A stretch of DNA of 64,000 bases from Myxococcales bacterium. GTDB lineage: Bacteria; Myxococcota_A; Polyangia; Polyangiales; Ga0077539. The number at the start of each line of letters is the position of its first letter. The first letter of the stretch is position 1. The position numbers and the translations under genes were made by a program. Of this stretch, positions 1-8,475 are shown in pieces. Below the pieces are notes generated by a model. The model did no database searches. It saw only the letters and a program-made list of their open reading frames with translations, and was not told where the DNA came from. The stretch covers positions 1 to 64,000 of the forward strand of contig JAUSAZ010000011.1 of assembly GCA_030652255.1 (NCBI GenBank), read 5' to 3'.

Positions 1-270
1 GTGTCAGGCGCTCGAAGCACTCACCTCGTGTCGGAGACCGGCATCGCTCCCAATGCCCCTCTCACGAGACCAAAGCAGGGAGCGCCGCCAGAACCTAAAC
101 CCCTTGCGACCCTTGCGACCCTTGCGGTTCTTCTCCCCCGATGCAGCCATAGTGGTCCCCCCAACGAGCGCGGAGACACCGGGCGGGTGCTCCCCTCGGA
201 GGGCGAGGCCAGCGACCGACGGCGTGGGCGGGCGCTCGGCTCAACCTTTCACATCCCCTGCGACGCGGTA
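1..270. other. Gene-free left edge with a solo CCCTTGCGA repeat arm
   Basis: No convincing gene is seen here; it lies 3' of the leftward lipoprotein gene that ends at 271. Positions 101-140 carry three 9-bp units (CCCTTGCGA, CCCTTGCGA, CCCTTGCGG) followed by TTCTTCTCCC. This matches one arm of the inverted repeat at 45651-45783. The short ORF across it translates the repeat as PLRPLRPLRFF, which I take to be noncoding. Confidence 0.7.
101..140 (+). repeat. Solo arm of the CCCTTGCGA-type dispersed repeat
   Basis: Three tandem 9-bp CCCTTGCG(A/G) units followed by GTTCTTCTCCC. The sequence is nearly identical to the right arm at 45743-45783. No inverted partner is visible within the first 100 bases, so it is either a solo arm or its partner lies left of the window. 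Both occurrences are intergenic. Confidence 0.7.
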
Positions 271-1881
271 CTAGCGCACGAAGAGGTAGCCGAAGGCGCG
301 GGTGTCGCGGTCGCCGTTGTCCGCGCCGCACGACGCGGAGTTGCCCACGGTGCTGCTGCCGAGCGATGGGGCGCAGGTGAGGCCCTGACCGCCGAGGCCG
401 AGGCGCGAGTCGGGCGAGGCGCAGTCGTTCTCCTGGTTGGCGACGATGCCGAGGCGCACCCGGGTGTAGCCCGGGACGTCGTTGTTGAAGCCCTCGCGGT
501 TGCAGTGGGGCTGGAGCGACCCGGAGGCCATGAGCCCCGTCCAGCCCGCGCGGCTGACGCTCGTGGCCTCGAAGACCCCAGTAGCGAACACCGAGAGCAG
601 GGAGTCTGCGGCGCGGAAGGGGATGACCACCGCGCGGCTCGTCCCGCCGTCGACGAGGGCGAGGCGCAGGGCGGTGAAGGGCACGCGCGCGAAGCTGGCG
701 AACTTGGCCTCCACCGGGTCGAGGTTGGTCGACGCGGGGTTGAGGGTGTCGGCGCTGCTCCAGAGCGGTGAGTCGTACACGAAGGTGCCCTGCGCGCCGT
801 CGGCCTTGAGCGCGAGGGTCCAGCCGCCGCCGTCGCTGGTCATGTCGCAGTAGGCCCCGAAGGCCGCCCCGCCGCCCGCGCCGTCGGGGTCGATGGGGTA
901 CGCCCCGTTGGGCAGCGCCGGCAGCGCCGCATGGATCTCCCGGCAGCTCGCCATCGTCTGGCACGCCCCGGCGACGCAGCCCTCGCCCGCCGCGCACGCG
1001 CGCCCGCACACGCCGCAGCTCGCCGTCGAGGTCGCGGTGTCCACCTCGCAGCCGTTGGCCGCGTCGCCGTCGCAGTCGGCGCGGCCCGCGTCGCATCCCA
1101 CCAGCACGCAGCGGCCCGCGGTGCAGGCGCCCGTGGCCCCGGCGGGCGCGCAGGCCCGCCCGCAGGCACCGCAGTGCGCGATCGTCGCCCCGGTGTCCAC
1201 CTCGCAGCCGTTGGCCGGGTCGCCGTCGCAGTCGCCGTAGGACTCCGCGCAGGCCCCGACGGCGCAGCGCCCCGCCGCGCACGCGGGCGTCGCCCGGGCG
1301 GTGACGCACGCCGCCGCGCAGGCGCCGCAGTGGGCGACGCTGGCCTGCAGGTCGACGCACGCGCCGTCGCAGCACGAGGCGCCCGAGGGACAGCCCCGCG
1401 AGGCCGTGCAGCCGGGGGCGCAGGCGCGGTCGCGGCACAGGTGGCCGACGGGGCAGTGCTCGTCGGCGAGGCACTGCACGCACGCGTGGGCGGCGAGGTC
1501 GCAGCGCGGGGCGGCGTCGGCGGGGGTGATGGCGTCGGCGGGGGTGGCGCCGCCGTCGAGGGTGGCGGAGGCGCAGCCCTCGTCGGCGTGACAGCCGGGG
1601 ACGCACGCGCGGGTGAGCGGGTCGCAGTGCTGCGCGGCGGGGCAGGCGTCGTCGGAGGCGCAGCCGGCGTCGAGGGGGGCGTCGGGCACGTCGGGGCTCG
1701 GGGCGTCCATGGCAGCGGGCGTGTCGACGGCGGACGCGTCGTCGACGGGCGCGATGTCGTCGATGACGGCGGCGTCGTCCGCGGCGGCGGCGTCGTCGAG
1801 GTCGGCGGGAGGCTCGTCGAAGCACCCGAGCGGCGCGAGCGACAGGGCGAGCAGGAGGCAGCGGACCGACGGGGGCTTCAC
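271..1881 (-). CDS. Cys-rich lipoprotein with C-terminal fibrinogen-like domain
   Basis: A 536-aa predicted surface lipoprotein. I chose the GTG at 1881 because it begins a short signal peptide (VKPPSVRCLLLALSLAPLGC) with lipobox LGC; the open frame upstream has shadow-like composition. After the cysteine comes a long Asp/Ala/Pro linker (residues ~20-75). Several Cys modules follow (CGACAAAC, CGACGRAC, CGVCGRAC) with interleaved GCEVDT motifs. From residue ~310 the protein carries the hallmark of fibrinogen C-terminal-like domains, a CREI start followed by YCDMTSDGGGWTL. Such domains usually bind ligands or carbohydrates, so a role at the cell surface is inferred. It is a distant paralogue of the 815-aa gene at 50544-52991, which has a Gly-rich tail instead. 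The RBS is weak and no neighbour is clearly co-transcribed. Confidence 0.85.
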   Translation of the reverse strand: MKPPSVRCLLLALSLAPLGCFDEPPADLDDAAAADDAAVIDDIAPVDDASAVDTPAAMDAPSPDVPDAPLDAGCASDDACPAAQHCDPLTRACVPGCHADEGCASATLDGGATPADAITPADAAPRCDLAAHACVQCLADEHCPVGHLCRDRACAPGCTASRGCPSGASCCDGACVDLQASVAHCGACAAACVTARATPACAAGRCAVGACAESYGDCDGDPANGCEVDTGATIAHCGACGRACAPAGATGACTAGRCVLVGCDAGRADCDGDAANGCEVDTATSTASCGVCGRACAAGEGCVAGACQTMASCREIHAALPALPNGAYPIDPDGAGGGAAFGAYCDMTSDGGGWTLALKADGAQGTFVYDSPLWSSADTLNPASTNLDPVEAKFASFARVPFTALRLALVDGGTSRAVVIPFRAADSLLSVFATGVFEATSVSRAGWTGLMASGSLQPHCNREGFNNDVPGYTRVRLGIVANQENDCASPDSRLGLGGQGLTCAPSLGSSTVGNSASCGADNGDRDTRAFGYLFVR

Positions 1882-2006
1882 GGGGGCGATGGTAGGGAGC
1901 GCGGGGCGCCGCGGTCTAGCGCGGGGGGCGGGATGCGCGCGGCGGTCAGGCCGGCTGACGCCTCCTATCGAAGGGTCCGCTCCCGATCCGACGGGAGGCT
2001 CCACGC

Positions 2007-3116
2007 CTACGGCGCGACGGCGACGCGGTTGCGCCCGCTGCGCTTGGCCAGATAGACCCCCTCGTCGGCGGCCCGCATCAGGTCTTCCACGCACTGCATG
2101 GCGTCGTCGCGCACGGCGGCGCCGATGCTGACGCTGCCGCGCCACTCCCCCTTCCCGACGGCGACGCGCATCGCCTCCACCGTCGTGCGCATCCGCTCGG
2201 CGAGCTGGATGGCCCCGCCCAGCGGCGTGCGCTCGCAGATCACCAGGAACTCATCGCCGCCCAGCCGGCACACGACGTCATCCGTGCGGATGGAGTGCTG
2301 GAGGCTCCGGGAGAGCTGGCGCAGCACCTCGTCGCCCGCCTCGTGCCCGTGGGTGTCATTGACCTGCTTGAAGCCGTCGGCGTCGATCATCATGCAGGCC
2401 ATCGGGGTGCCGTCGCGGACGGACGCCTCCCACGCCTTCGTGAGCCGCATCATGGCGTGCCGGCGGTTGGGCAGCCCGGTGAGCGCATCGGTGAGGCTCA
2501 GCTCCTCCAGGTGCCGGTTGGCGATGGCCAGCGCCGCGGTGCGCTCCCCGACGCGCGCCTCCAGCGTCTCGTTGAGGCGCTGGAGCTCGCGGTTGCGCTC
2601 CGTCACCTGCTGGAAGAGCCCGTTGAGCGCGCGGACCAGGGGCGCGACGGCGCCATCCTTCCTGCGCTCCTCGGCGAGGTACGCCTCCGCCGGGGTCTGC
2701 CCCGAGCGGATGGCCGCGATCTGCCGGGCCAGCACCTGGTCGCACCCGAGGATGTGATGCGCCAGCCAGTGGACGAGGTACTCCTGCAGCGGGCGGGCGC
2801 GCTCGAGGTCCTGCGGCGTGACGCTGGCGCGCATCTGCGTCACCTCCTGGAAGAAGTTGGCGTGCTCGCGGCGGTGGTACGCGACGTGTCGCATGTCGAC
2901 GCCGGCCGCCATCATCTGCGCGTCCTCGTCCTCGAAGTGATAGCGGGCGTACGCCACGACCTCGTCGAACAACTGCTCCAGCGCGTCGAAGGCCGCTCCG
3001 TCGGCCTGCGCGAGGACACTGCCGAAGGCGTTGATCGCGTCGACCAGGCACCGGTGCTGCCGGTCGACCTCCCCCAGGCCCGTGACGAAGTGGTCATCCC
3101 AGACGAACAATTCCAT
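2007..3116 (-). CDS. Hemerythrin-GGDEF diguanylate cyclase
   Basis: A 369-aa cytoplasmic sensor enzyme predicted to make cyclic di-GMP from two GTP. Residues ~1-130 are a bacteriohemerythrin domain (starts MELFVWDD, then DRQHRC, YHFEDED, YHRREHANFF, WLAHHILGCD), which binds a di-iron centre that senses oxygen or redox state. A coiled-coil linker (about 165-205, RNRELQRLNETLEARVGERT) leads into the GGDEF domain. GGDEF lies at residues 286-290, so it should be active. RTDD sits five residues upstream, matching the RxxD inhibitory site and suggesting product feedback. ATG 3116 starts exactly at the hemerythrin N-terminus and has AGGAG about 13 bases upstream. The frame is open further upstream but looks non-coding. 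Oxygen-linked c-di-GMP signalling is inferred. Confidence 0.93.
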   Translation of the reverse strand: MELFVWDDHFVTGLGEVDRQHRCLVDAINAFGSVLAQADGAAFDALEQLFDEVVAYARYHFEDEDAQMMAAGVDMRHVAYHRREHANFFQEVTQMRASVTPQDLERARPLQEYLVHWLAHHILGCDQVLARQIAAIRSGQTPAEAYLAEERRKDGAVAPLVRALNGLFQQVTERNRELQRLNETLEARVGERTAALAIANRHLEELSLTDALTGLPNRRHAMMRLTKAWEASVRDGTPMACMMIDADGFKQVNDTHGHEAGDEVLRQLSRSLQHSIRTDDVVCRLGGDEFLVICERTPLGGAIQLAERMRTTVEAMRVAVGKGEWRGSVSIGAAVRDDAMQCVEDLMRAADEGVYLAKRSGRNRVAVAP

Positions 3117-3350
3117 GCGCGATCCAATGCTCCTACCGGGGTCTTGCGGACGGCTCGGTGTGCATATCGACCGGCGGCGCCAGAACTCGCGCGCATAGTT
3201 TTCACCTCGCAGCAGGGGAATCGCGGCGCTTCGAGGCATCGCTGGCCACCGCCAGGCGAATCCTTTGCGCGGGGCTCCGGCGGCCTTCGGGCCGGACGGA
3301 TCGCGCCGCCCCTGCGCAACTTGAGCAGGCTCTGCCCAACGCGCCCGCGG

Positions 3351-3362
3351 CCCCCCCCCCCC
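3351..3362. repeat. 12-base poly-C homopolymer tract
   Basis: An uninterrupted run of twelve C residues in the intergenic region, 39 bases before the preferred ATG of the CPBP gene (72 before the alternative ATG). Long G/C homopolymers are prone to slipped-strand change and in other bacteria can tune promoters or leaders. No function is shown here. Confidence 0.85.
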
Positions 3363-3401
3363 AACCGCGCGCAATGCCCTTCTCCGCCAGTGTTTTCGTC
3401 G

Positions 3402-4226
3402 ATGGCACACGCGCTGCTCAAGCGCTTCGCACCCATGCAAAGCCGCGACTCCTTCGACCCCATCGCTCCCCGCCGGAGCCTCCTCCCCTTCCTCACGGTC
3501 CCCCTCGACGCGGACGCCGCCACGCTCCGCCGCGAGCTCGAGACCCTCCACCGCTCGGCCCGCGAGGCCTGGCGCCTGCGCCGCGAGCTCGCCGCGTTCT
3601 TCCTGGTCACCGTCGCCCTCTTCGGCGTGTCGCAGGTGGTACGCGAGGTCATCCACCCGGGCCTGCCCCCGCTCTCGCAGATGGGCCGCTCGTGGGCCTT
3701 CCTGCTCCTGCTGCTGGTGCCCATCGGGTGGTTCGTGCGCCGCCAGCCGCTGCCGCTGCGCGACCTCGGGCTCACCACCCGCGGCGCGCGAGAGAGCCTC
3801 CGCGAGGCCGCGCTCGTCGCCGTCGGCATCGCCCTCGCGGGCGTCGCCCTGCGCCTCGGCCCCGCCCTGCGCGGCGAGCCGTGGCTCCTCTGGGGCTCCG
3901 TCGCGACGTACTCCCGCGGCGAGTTCGCGCTCTTCCTCCTGGCCTACGGGCCGCACTGCCTGCTCCAGGAGTTCATCGCCCGCGGGGTCATCCAGACCTC
4001 CCTCGAGCGCCTGCTCCCCCCGGACGCCGGGCCGCTCGCCCCGGTGCTCGTCACCTCGGTGCTCTTCGGCGTCTTCCACCTCTACGTCTCCCCCGGCTTC
4101 GCGCTCACCACCTTCGTCGTGAGCGCCCTCCTCGGCGCCTTCTACGCCCGCCGCCGCACCCTCGCCGGCGTCACCGCCGTGCACGCCGCCCTCGGCCTCG
4201 CCAGCGTCGCCGTCGGCCTCAACTGA
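3402..4226 (+). CDS. CPBP/Abi-type intramembrane protease-like protein
   Basis: A 274-aa integral-membrane protein with about six hydrophobic segments. The CPBP motifs are recognisable: LLQEFIARGVIQ (motif 1), FGVFHLY (motif 2) and a late HAALGL histidine. CPBP proteins related to eukaryotic CAAX-processing Rce1 usually have EExxxR in motif 1. Here it reads QEFIAR, so the first acidic residue is Gln. The arrangement suggests the fold is retained but activity is uncertain. Two in-frame starts are possible, ATG 3402 and ATG 3435 (263 aa); neither has a strong RBS. The 12-C tract lies just upstream. A radical SAM gene follows after 35 bases on the same strand, suggesting co-transcription. Confidence 0.8.
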   Translation: MAHALLKRFAPMQSRDSFDPIAPRRSLLPFLTVPLDADAATLRRELETLHRSAREAWRLRRELAAFFLVTVALFGVSQVVREVIHPGLPPLSQMGRSWAFLLLLLVPIGWFVRRQPLPLRDLGLTTRGARESLREAALVAVGIALAGVALRLGPALRGEPWLLWGSVATYSRGEFALFLLAYGPHCLLQEFIARGVIQTSLERLLPPDAGPLAPVLVTSVLFGVFHLYVSPGFALTTFVVSALLGAFYARRRTLAGVTAVHAALGLASVAVGLN

Positions 4227-4261
4227 CCCGTCCACCCGCAGCACGAAGCGGAGGTCACCCC

Positions 4262-5749
4262 ATGCGCATCGCCATCATCAGCACGTACACGCACCCCACC
4301 CGGCTCCCGAAGAAGGAGCGCTCGGTCATGCAGTCGGCCGTGCCCGAGCTCCTCGCGGGGCTCTGCCCCCCCGACGCGGAGATCGAGCTCTTCAACGAGA
4401 AGGAGGTCGACGTGCCCCTCGACCGCCACTGGGACCTCGTCTTCTTCTCCTACCTCCACGCCTACTACGAGCACACCAAGGTGCTCTCCACCCTCTTCCG
4501 CCGCCGCGGCATCACCACCGTCGCCGGGGGCCGCCACGCGGGGCACTTCGCCGACGACGCGCTACAGCACTTCGACGCCGTCGTGGTGGGCGACCCCGAG
4601 GCCAACGTCCCGGCCCTGCTCGCGGACTTCGCCCGCGGCGAGCTCAAGCCCCGCTACGACCTGCCCGCGGTGGCCCCGTCGGAGATCCGCGCGCCCCGCT
4701 ACGACCTCATCGATTTCGCCCACAACCCGGTGCGCGCGCCGGGCATCGAGGCCTCCCGCGGCTGCCCCTTCAGCTGCAACTTCTGCGTGCTCACCGGGCA
4801 CGAGAAGTACCGCTACCGGCCGGTGGCCGACGTGGTGCGCGAGATCGAGACGAAGATGCGCTTCAACCGCTCGACCTTCAGCGTGGTCGACGACGTGTTC
4901 ACCTTCCTCGACAACAACCTCGGCGGCTCGCCGAAGTACCTGCGCGAGCTCTGCGAGGCGCTCATCCCGCTCAACAAGCAGTGGGGCTGCGCCCTCACCT
5001 GGAACATCCTCGAGGACGAGGACCTCGTGCGCCTCATGGCCCGCGCCGGGTGCCGCTACATCTACACGGGCCTGGAGTCGCTCAACCCCGACTCCCTCGC
5101 CGCCATGAACAAGGGACAGAACAAGCTCTCGGGCCTGCGCGAGGTGATGCGCCGCACCTACGCCCACGGGATCCTGCTGTCCTTCGGCCTGCTGGTGGGC
5201 ACCGACGGCGACACCAACGAGTACCTCCTGCGCGTCCCGGACTACCTCGACGAGCTGCGCTACGGCTCGGTGACCTTCCTCGGCATCGTGTGCCCGTACC
5301 CCGAGACCCCCTTCTTCGCGCAGGTCGCCGCCGAGGGCCGGCTGCTCGCCGGGACCACCATCCGCGACTACGATGGCTACACCCTCTGCCACCGCCCGAA
5401 GCACCTGCACCCCTCCGAGGTGATCGAGCACTTCCAGCGCCTCTGCGGCCAGATCGGCTCGCTCACCAACGTCGGCAAGCACGTCTACAACAAGCTCCTG
5501 CTGAGCGACGCGCCCCGCTACAAGACCGCCATCCTGGTGTCGGCCCCGGAGGTGCTCAGCATCCGCGCGCCGCTGGGCAACCCCGCCCGCACCTACCTCG
5601 CGGGCCGCGACCCCATCGAGGACTGGGACGCCCGCATGATGCGCGAGCTCGGCCTCGCCCCGCAGCGCATCGACGGGACGCAGTCGCTCGCCTCCGCGCG
5701 GGGCCTCGCCCGGGTGAAGGCCCGCCGGGTGCCCGTCGTCGCGGCGTAG
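4262..5749 (+). CDS. B12-binding-type radical SAM protein
   Basis: A 495-aa cytoplasmic enzyme. Residues ~1-150 resemble the Rossmann-like B12-binding domain that commonly precedes radical SAM domains (MRIAIISTYTHPTRLPK, VVGDPEANVPALL), but no classic DxHxxG cobalamin histidine motif is visible. The radical SAM cluster motif CPFSCNFC supplies Cys168, Cys172 and Cys175 for a 4Fe-4S cluster that cleaves S-adenosylmethionine. YTGLESLNPDSLAAMNKGQ is typical of the Elp3/MiaB-like barrel. ATG 4262 is preceded by GGAGG at normal spacing. The substrate is unknown. Placement after the CPBP gene hints at a membrane or lipid-linked modification (inference). Confidence 0.88.
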   Translation: MRIAIISTYTHPTRLPKKERSVMQSAVPELLAGLCPPDAEIELFNEKEVDVPLDRHWDLVFFSYLHAYYEHTKVLSTLFRRRGITTVAGGRHAGHFADDALQHFDAVVVGDPEANVPALLADFARGELKPRYDLPAVAPSEIRAPRYDLIDFAHNPVRAPGIEASRGCPFSCNFCVLTGHEKYRYRPVADVVREIETKMRFNRSTFSVVDDVFTFLDNNLGGSPKYLRELCEALIPLNKQWGCALTWNILEDEDLVRLMARAGCRYIYTGLESLNPDSLAAMNKGQNKLSGLREVMRRTYAHGILLSFGLLVGTDGDTNEYLLRVPDYLDELRYGSVTFLGIVCPYPETPFFAQVAAEGRLLAGTTIRDYDGYTLCHRPKHLHPSEVIEHFQRLCGQIGSLTNVGKHVYNKLLLSDAPRYKTAILVSAPEVLSIRAPLGNPARTYLAGRDPIEDWDARMMRELGLAPQRIDGTQSLASARGLARVKARRVPVVAA

Positions 5750-5832
5750 CTCCGGTCGGGCGGAGCGCCACACCACGACGCGCCCGCGGGTGGCGGTCGC
5801 CCGCGGGCATCGTGCACACTCGCTCGCCATCG

Positions 5833-7779
5833 ATGGCCACCGACGACTTCGAGACCCTCTGGCGGGAGCACCACCTCGACCAGATTCGTGACGTGGTGGC
5901 CTTCGAGCAGACGGTCACCGCCCGCACGTTCGCCGCGGCCCCAGGCCCCGCGAGCTCGTTCACGCCCCCGCCCCTGCCCTCCATCTCCCTCGACCTGTCG
6001 ACGCCCGCCGAGGCCGCGAGCGATGCGCTCGTCGACGACCCCGGCGCGCACGACCTTCGGGTGATCGGGACGCTCGGCGAGGGCGGCATGGGGAAGGTGC
6101 TGCTCGCGCGCCAGCGCTCGCTCGCCCGCGACGTCGCGGTGAAGGTGCTCAAGCCCGAGACGGCCGACCGCGACGGGGCACTGGCGCTGCTGCGCGAGGC
6201 GGTGGTGATGGGCGGCGTCGAGCACCCCAACATCGTCCCGGTGCACGCGCTCGGGCGCGACGACCAGGGGCGGCCGGTGCTCGTGATGAAGCGCGTCGAG
6301 GGCACCAGCTGGAGCACCCTCCTGGAGCGCGCCGACCACCCGGCGTGGGCGCCCCTCCTCGACGCCCACGGCGACCGCGCGACGGCCAACCTCGAGGTGC
6401 TCATGCGCGTCGCGGACGCGGCCCACTACGCCCACTCGCGCCGGGTCGTGCACCGCGACATCAAGCCCGAGAACGTCATGGTCGGCGCCTTCGGCGAGGT
6501 CTACCTCGTCGACTGGGGCATCGCCGCGCGGCTCGAGCGCGACCGCCCCGCCGAAGCCTCCGCGGGCGAGCTCCCCTCCATGCGCGGAACCCCTGCCTTC
6601 ATGGCCCCGGAGATGCTCGACGGGGACGTGTCCAGGGTCGACGCGCGCACCGACGTGTACCTCCTCGGCGCGACCCTCCACGCGGCGCTCACGGGCACCA
6701 GCCGCCACCTCGGCGCGACGCTCCACGCCGTCCTCTTCGCGTCGTACCTCTCGCGGCCGGTGGAGTACGGCGCGGAGGTCCCGGTCGAGCTCGCCGAGCT
6801 GTGCAACCAGGCGACGCACCCCGACCCCGAGCGCCGCCCGCAGAGCGCCCTGGAGTTTCGCCGTCGCCTCACCGAGTACGTCCGCCACCGGGCCAGCCTC
6901 ACGCTCGCCGCCGCGGCCACGGTGCGCCTCGCGGTGCTCCGGGACCTCGCCGCCCGCGCGTCGGACGGCGACCCGGCGCGCCTCCACCGCCTCGCCGTCG
7001 AGTGCCGCTTCGGCTTCGCGCAGGCGCTGGAGGTCTGGCCCGGCAACACCCACGCGCGGGACGGCCTCGAGCACACCCTGCGCCTCCTGCTGGAGCACGA
7101 GCTCCGGCGGGAGAACCTCGACGCCGCGCGCGCCCTGGCCCACGAGCTCGGCGACCCCGACCCGGCGATCGAGGGGCGCCTCGCCGCGCTGGCCGAGACG
7201 CTGCGGGTGCGGCGCGAGCGCGAGGCCGCCGCCGTGGAGGAGGCGCGGGAGACGGACCTCTCCCAGGGCCTCGACGCGCGGGCGCCGCTGCTGGGCCTGG
7301 TGGCGGTCGGGTCGGTGCTGACCAACGTGCTCGTGTGGCTGGCGTCGCCCACCGACGACCAGCTCGGCGTGGCGCACCTCGTGACCTTCAACGTGGGCAT
7401 GGCGGCGGTGGTGCTGCTGGGGCTCTTCGTCGGGCGCCGCGGGCTGATGGTCAACCGCATCAGCCGGCAGTTCGCCGCCTTCGCGGCGCTGTGCGTGGTG
7501 GCCACGCTGGCGCACCGGGTCGTGGCGTGGCGCACGGGGCAGACGTCGCTCCCGGCCGTGGTGGCGGGCGATCTCGTGGTGCTCGCGGCCCTCAACGCGC
7601 TCGGGGCGATCACCATCCGCCCGTGGCTCGGGTGGCTCTCGCTCTGCACGGGAGCGCTCTCGGTGGTCACGGTGCTCGCGCCCTCCCGCTCGCTCCTCTG
7701 GTACGCCGTCGGGACCAACGCGATGATCCTGCTGGGGATCTACTTCGGCTGGCTGCGCGCGCGCCCCGCGAAGGGCTGA
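5833..7779 (+). CDS. Membrane-anchored eukaryote-like Ser/Thr protein kinase
   Basis: A 648-aa kinase. The domain begins near residue 75 with the glycine loop GEGGMGKV (~81) and the VAVKVLK lysine. The catalytic loop HRDIKPENVM lies near residue 207, the metal-binding motif near 226 reads DWG rather than DFG, and the activation segment ends GTPAFMAPEM. DWG also occurs in other bacterial kinases of this type, so activity is expected. A helical region (380-480) follows. Residues ~485-648 then form about six hydrophobic segments, so the kinase faces the cytoplasm from an N-terminal position with a multi-spanning C-terminal anchor. There is no PASTA or other recognisable extracellular sensor. ATG 5833 is the last start before the conserved N-terminus. 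It converges with the deoxynucleoside kinase gene, with nine bases between. Confidence 0.92.
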   Translation: MATDDFETLWREHHLDQIRDVVAFEQTVTARTFAAAPGPASSFTPPPLPSISLDLSTPAEAASDALVDDPGAHDLRVIGTLGEGGMGKVLLARQRSLARDVAVKVLKPETADRDGALALLREAVVMGGVEHPNIVPVHALGRDDQGRPVLVMKRVEGTSWSTLLERADHPAWAPLLDAHGDRATANLEVLMRVADAAHYAHSRRVVHRDIKPENVMVGAFGEVYLVDWGIAARLERDRPAEASAGELPSMRGTPAFMAPEMLDGDVSRVDARTDVYLLGATLHAALTGTSRHLGATLHAVLFASYLSRPVEYGAEVPVELAELCNQATHPDPERRPQSALEFRRRLTEYVRHRASLTLAAAATVRLAVLRDLAARASDGDPARLHRLAVECRFGFAQALEVWPGNTHARDGLEHTLRLLLEHELRRENLDAARALAHELGDPDPAIEGRLAALAETLRVRREREAAAVEEARETDLSQGLDARAPLLGLVAVGSVLTNVLVWLASPTDDQLGVAHLVTFNVGMAAVVLLGLFVGRRGLMVNRISRQFAAFAALCVVATLAHRVVAWRTGQTSLPAVVAGDLVVLAALNALGAITIRPWLGWLSLCTGALSVVTVLAPSRSLLWYAVGTNAMILLGIYFGWLRARPAKG

Positions 7780-7788
7780 AGCGCGGCG

Positions 7789-8418
7789 TCAGGTCAGGGT
7801 CGGGCCGAGCGCCGCGCGGATGGTCGCGAGCAGCTGCTGCCGGTGGAAGAGCTCGGTGACGTAGTCCATCCGGTCGGTCTCCAGCACCAGGGTGGGCGAG
7901 CGGTCGTAGCGCGCGAACCACTGCTCGTAGAGGTCGTGCAGCGCCCGCAGGTAGGGCGTCGGGATCGACTGCTCGTAGGCTCTGCCCCGCAGCTGGATGC
8001 GCTTGCGGAGGGTCTTCACCTCGCAGCGCAGGTAGATCATCAGGTCCGGCGGGCGCAGCTCGCTGCGCAGCGAGGTGTAGAGGTCGGAGTAGGTGGCCCA
8101 GTCGCGGTCGTTGATGTGGCCCTGCTGGTGGAGGTACTGCGCGAAGACCTCGGCGTCCTCGTCGAGGGTGCGGTCCTGCACGACGCCGCGGCCCGAGGCC
8201 TCCAGCTCCCGGTGGATCTTGAAGCGCTTCACCAGGAAGAAGAGCTGGCTGTTGAAGGCCCAGCGCGGCATGTCGGCGTAGAAGTCCGCGAGGTAGGGGT
8301 TCTCGTCGTGCGGCTCGAAGAAGGGCGTCAGCTCGAACTGCTGGCAGAGCCACTTCACGAGGCTCGACTTGCCTGCGCCCATGTTGCCGGCCACGGCGAT
8401 GTAGCGGGGAGGTGCCAT
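7789..8418 (-). CDS. Deoxynucleoside kinase (dGK/dAK/dCK family)
   Basis: A 209-aa enzyme that phosphorylates a deoxynucleoside at the 5' position, feeding the dNTP salvage pathway. Visible motifs are the P-loop GNMGAGKSSL at the N-terminus, the base-binding region ENPYLADFY...WAFNSQLFFL, the DRT motif in QDRTLDEDAEVF and the lid-type arginines in RKRIQLRGRAYEQ. Its length matches bacterial dGK/dAK proteins (about 205-220 aa). Which deoxynucleoside is preferred cannot be read from sequence alone. The start is ATG 8418. Confidence 0.92.
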   Translation of the reverse strand: MAPPRYIAVAGNMGAGKSSLVKWLCQQFELTPFFEPHDENPYLADFYADMPRWAFNSQLFFLVKRFKIHRELEASGRGVVQDRTLDEDAEVFAQYLHQQGHINDRDWATYSDLYTSLRSELRPPDLMIYLRCEVKTLRKRIQLRGRAYEQSIPTPYLRALHDLYEQWFARYDRSPTLVLETDRMDYVTELFHRQQLLATIRAALGPTLT

Positions 8419-8475
8419 CGGTGCCCGCGAGCGTAGGCGCCGCCGCCGGGGGGCGACAGTTTCCGACCGGCCGGC

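Noticed and set aside
53..274. Short ORF with PLRPLRPLRFF
   Set aside because: Conceptual translation of the CCCTTGCGA repeat; no start signal or domain.
1..771. Long plus-strand ORF (256 codons)
   Set aside because: It lies opposite the conserved fibrinogen-like gene and has the low-complexity Arg/Ala/Gly composition of GC-driven shadows.
3404..3419. TGGCAC-N5-CTGCT resembling a sigma54 promoter
   Set aside because: One base off in the -12 element, and it would overlap the preferred ATG of the CPBP gene, leaving no leader.
6508..6520. DWG in place of DFG in the Ser/Thr kinase as evidence of a pseudokinase
   Set aside because: All other catalytic motifs are intact and DWG occurs in other bacterial kinases of this type, so loss of activity is not supported.
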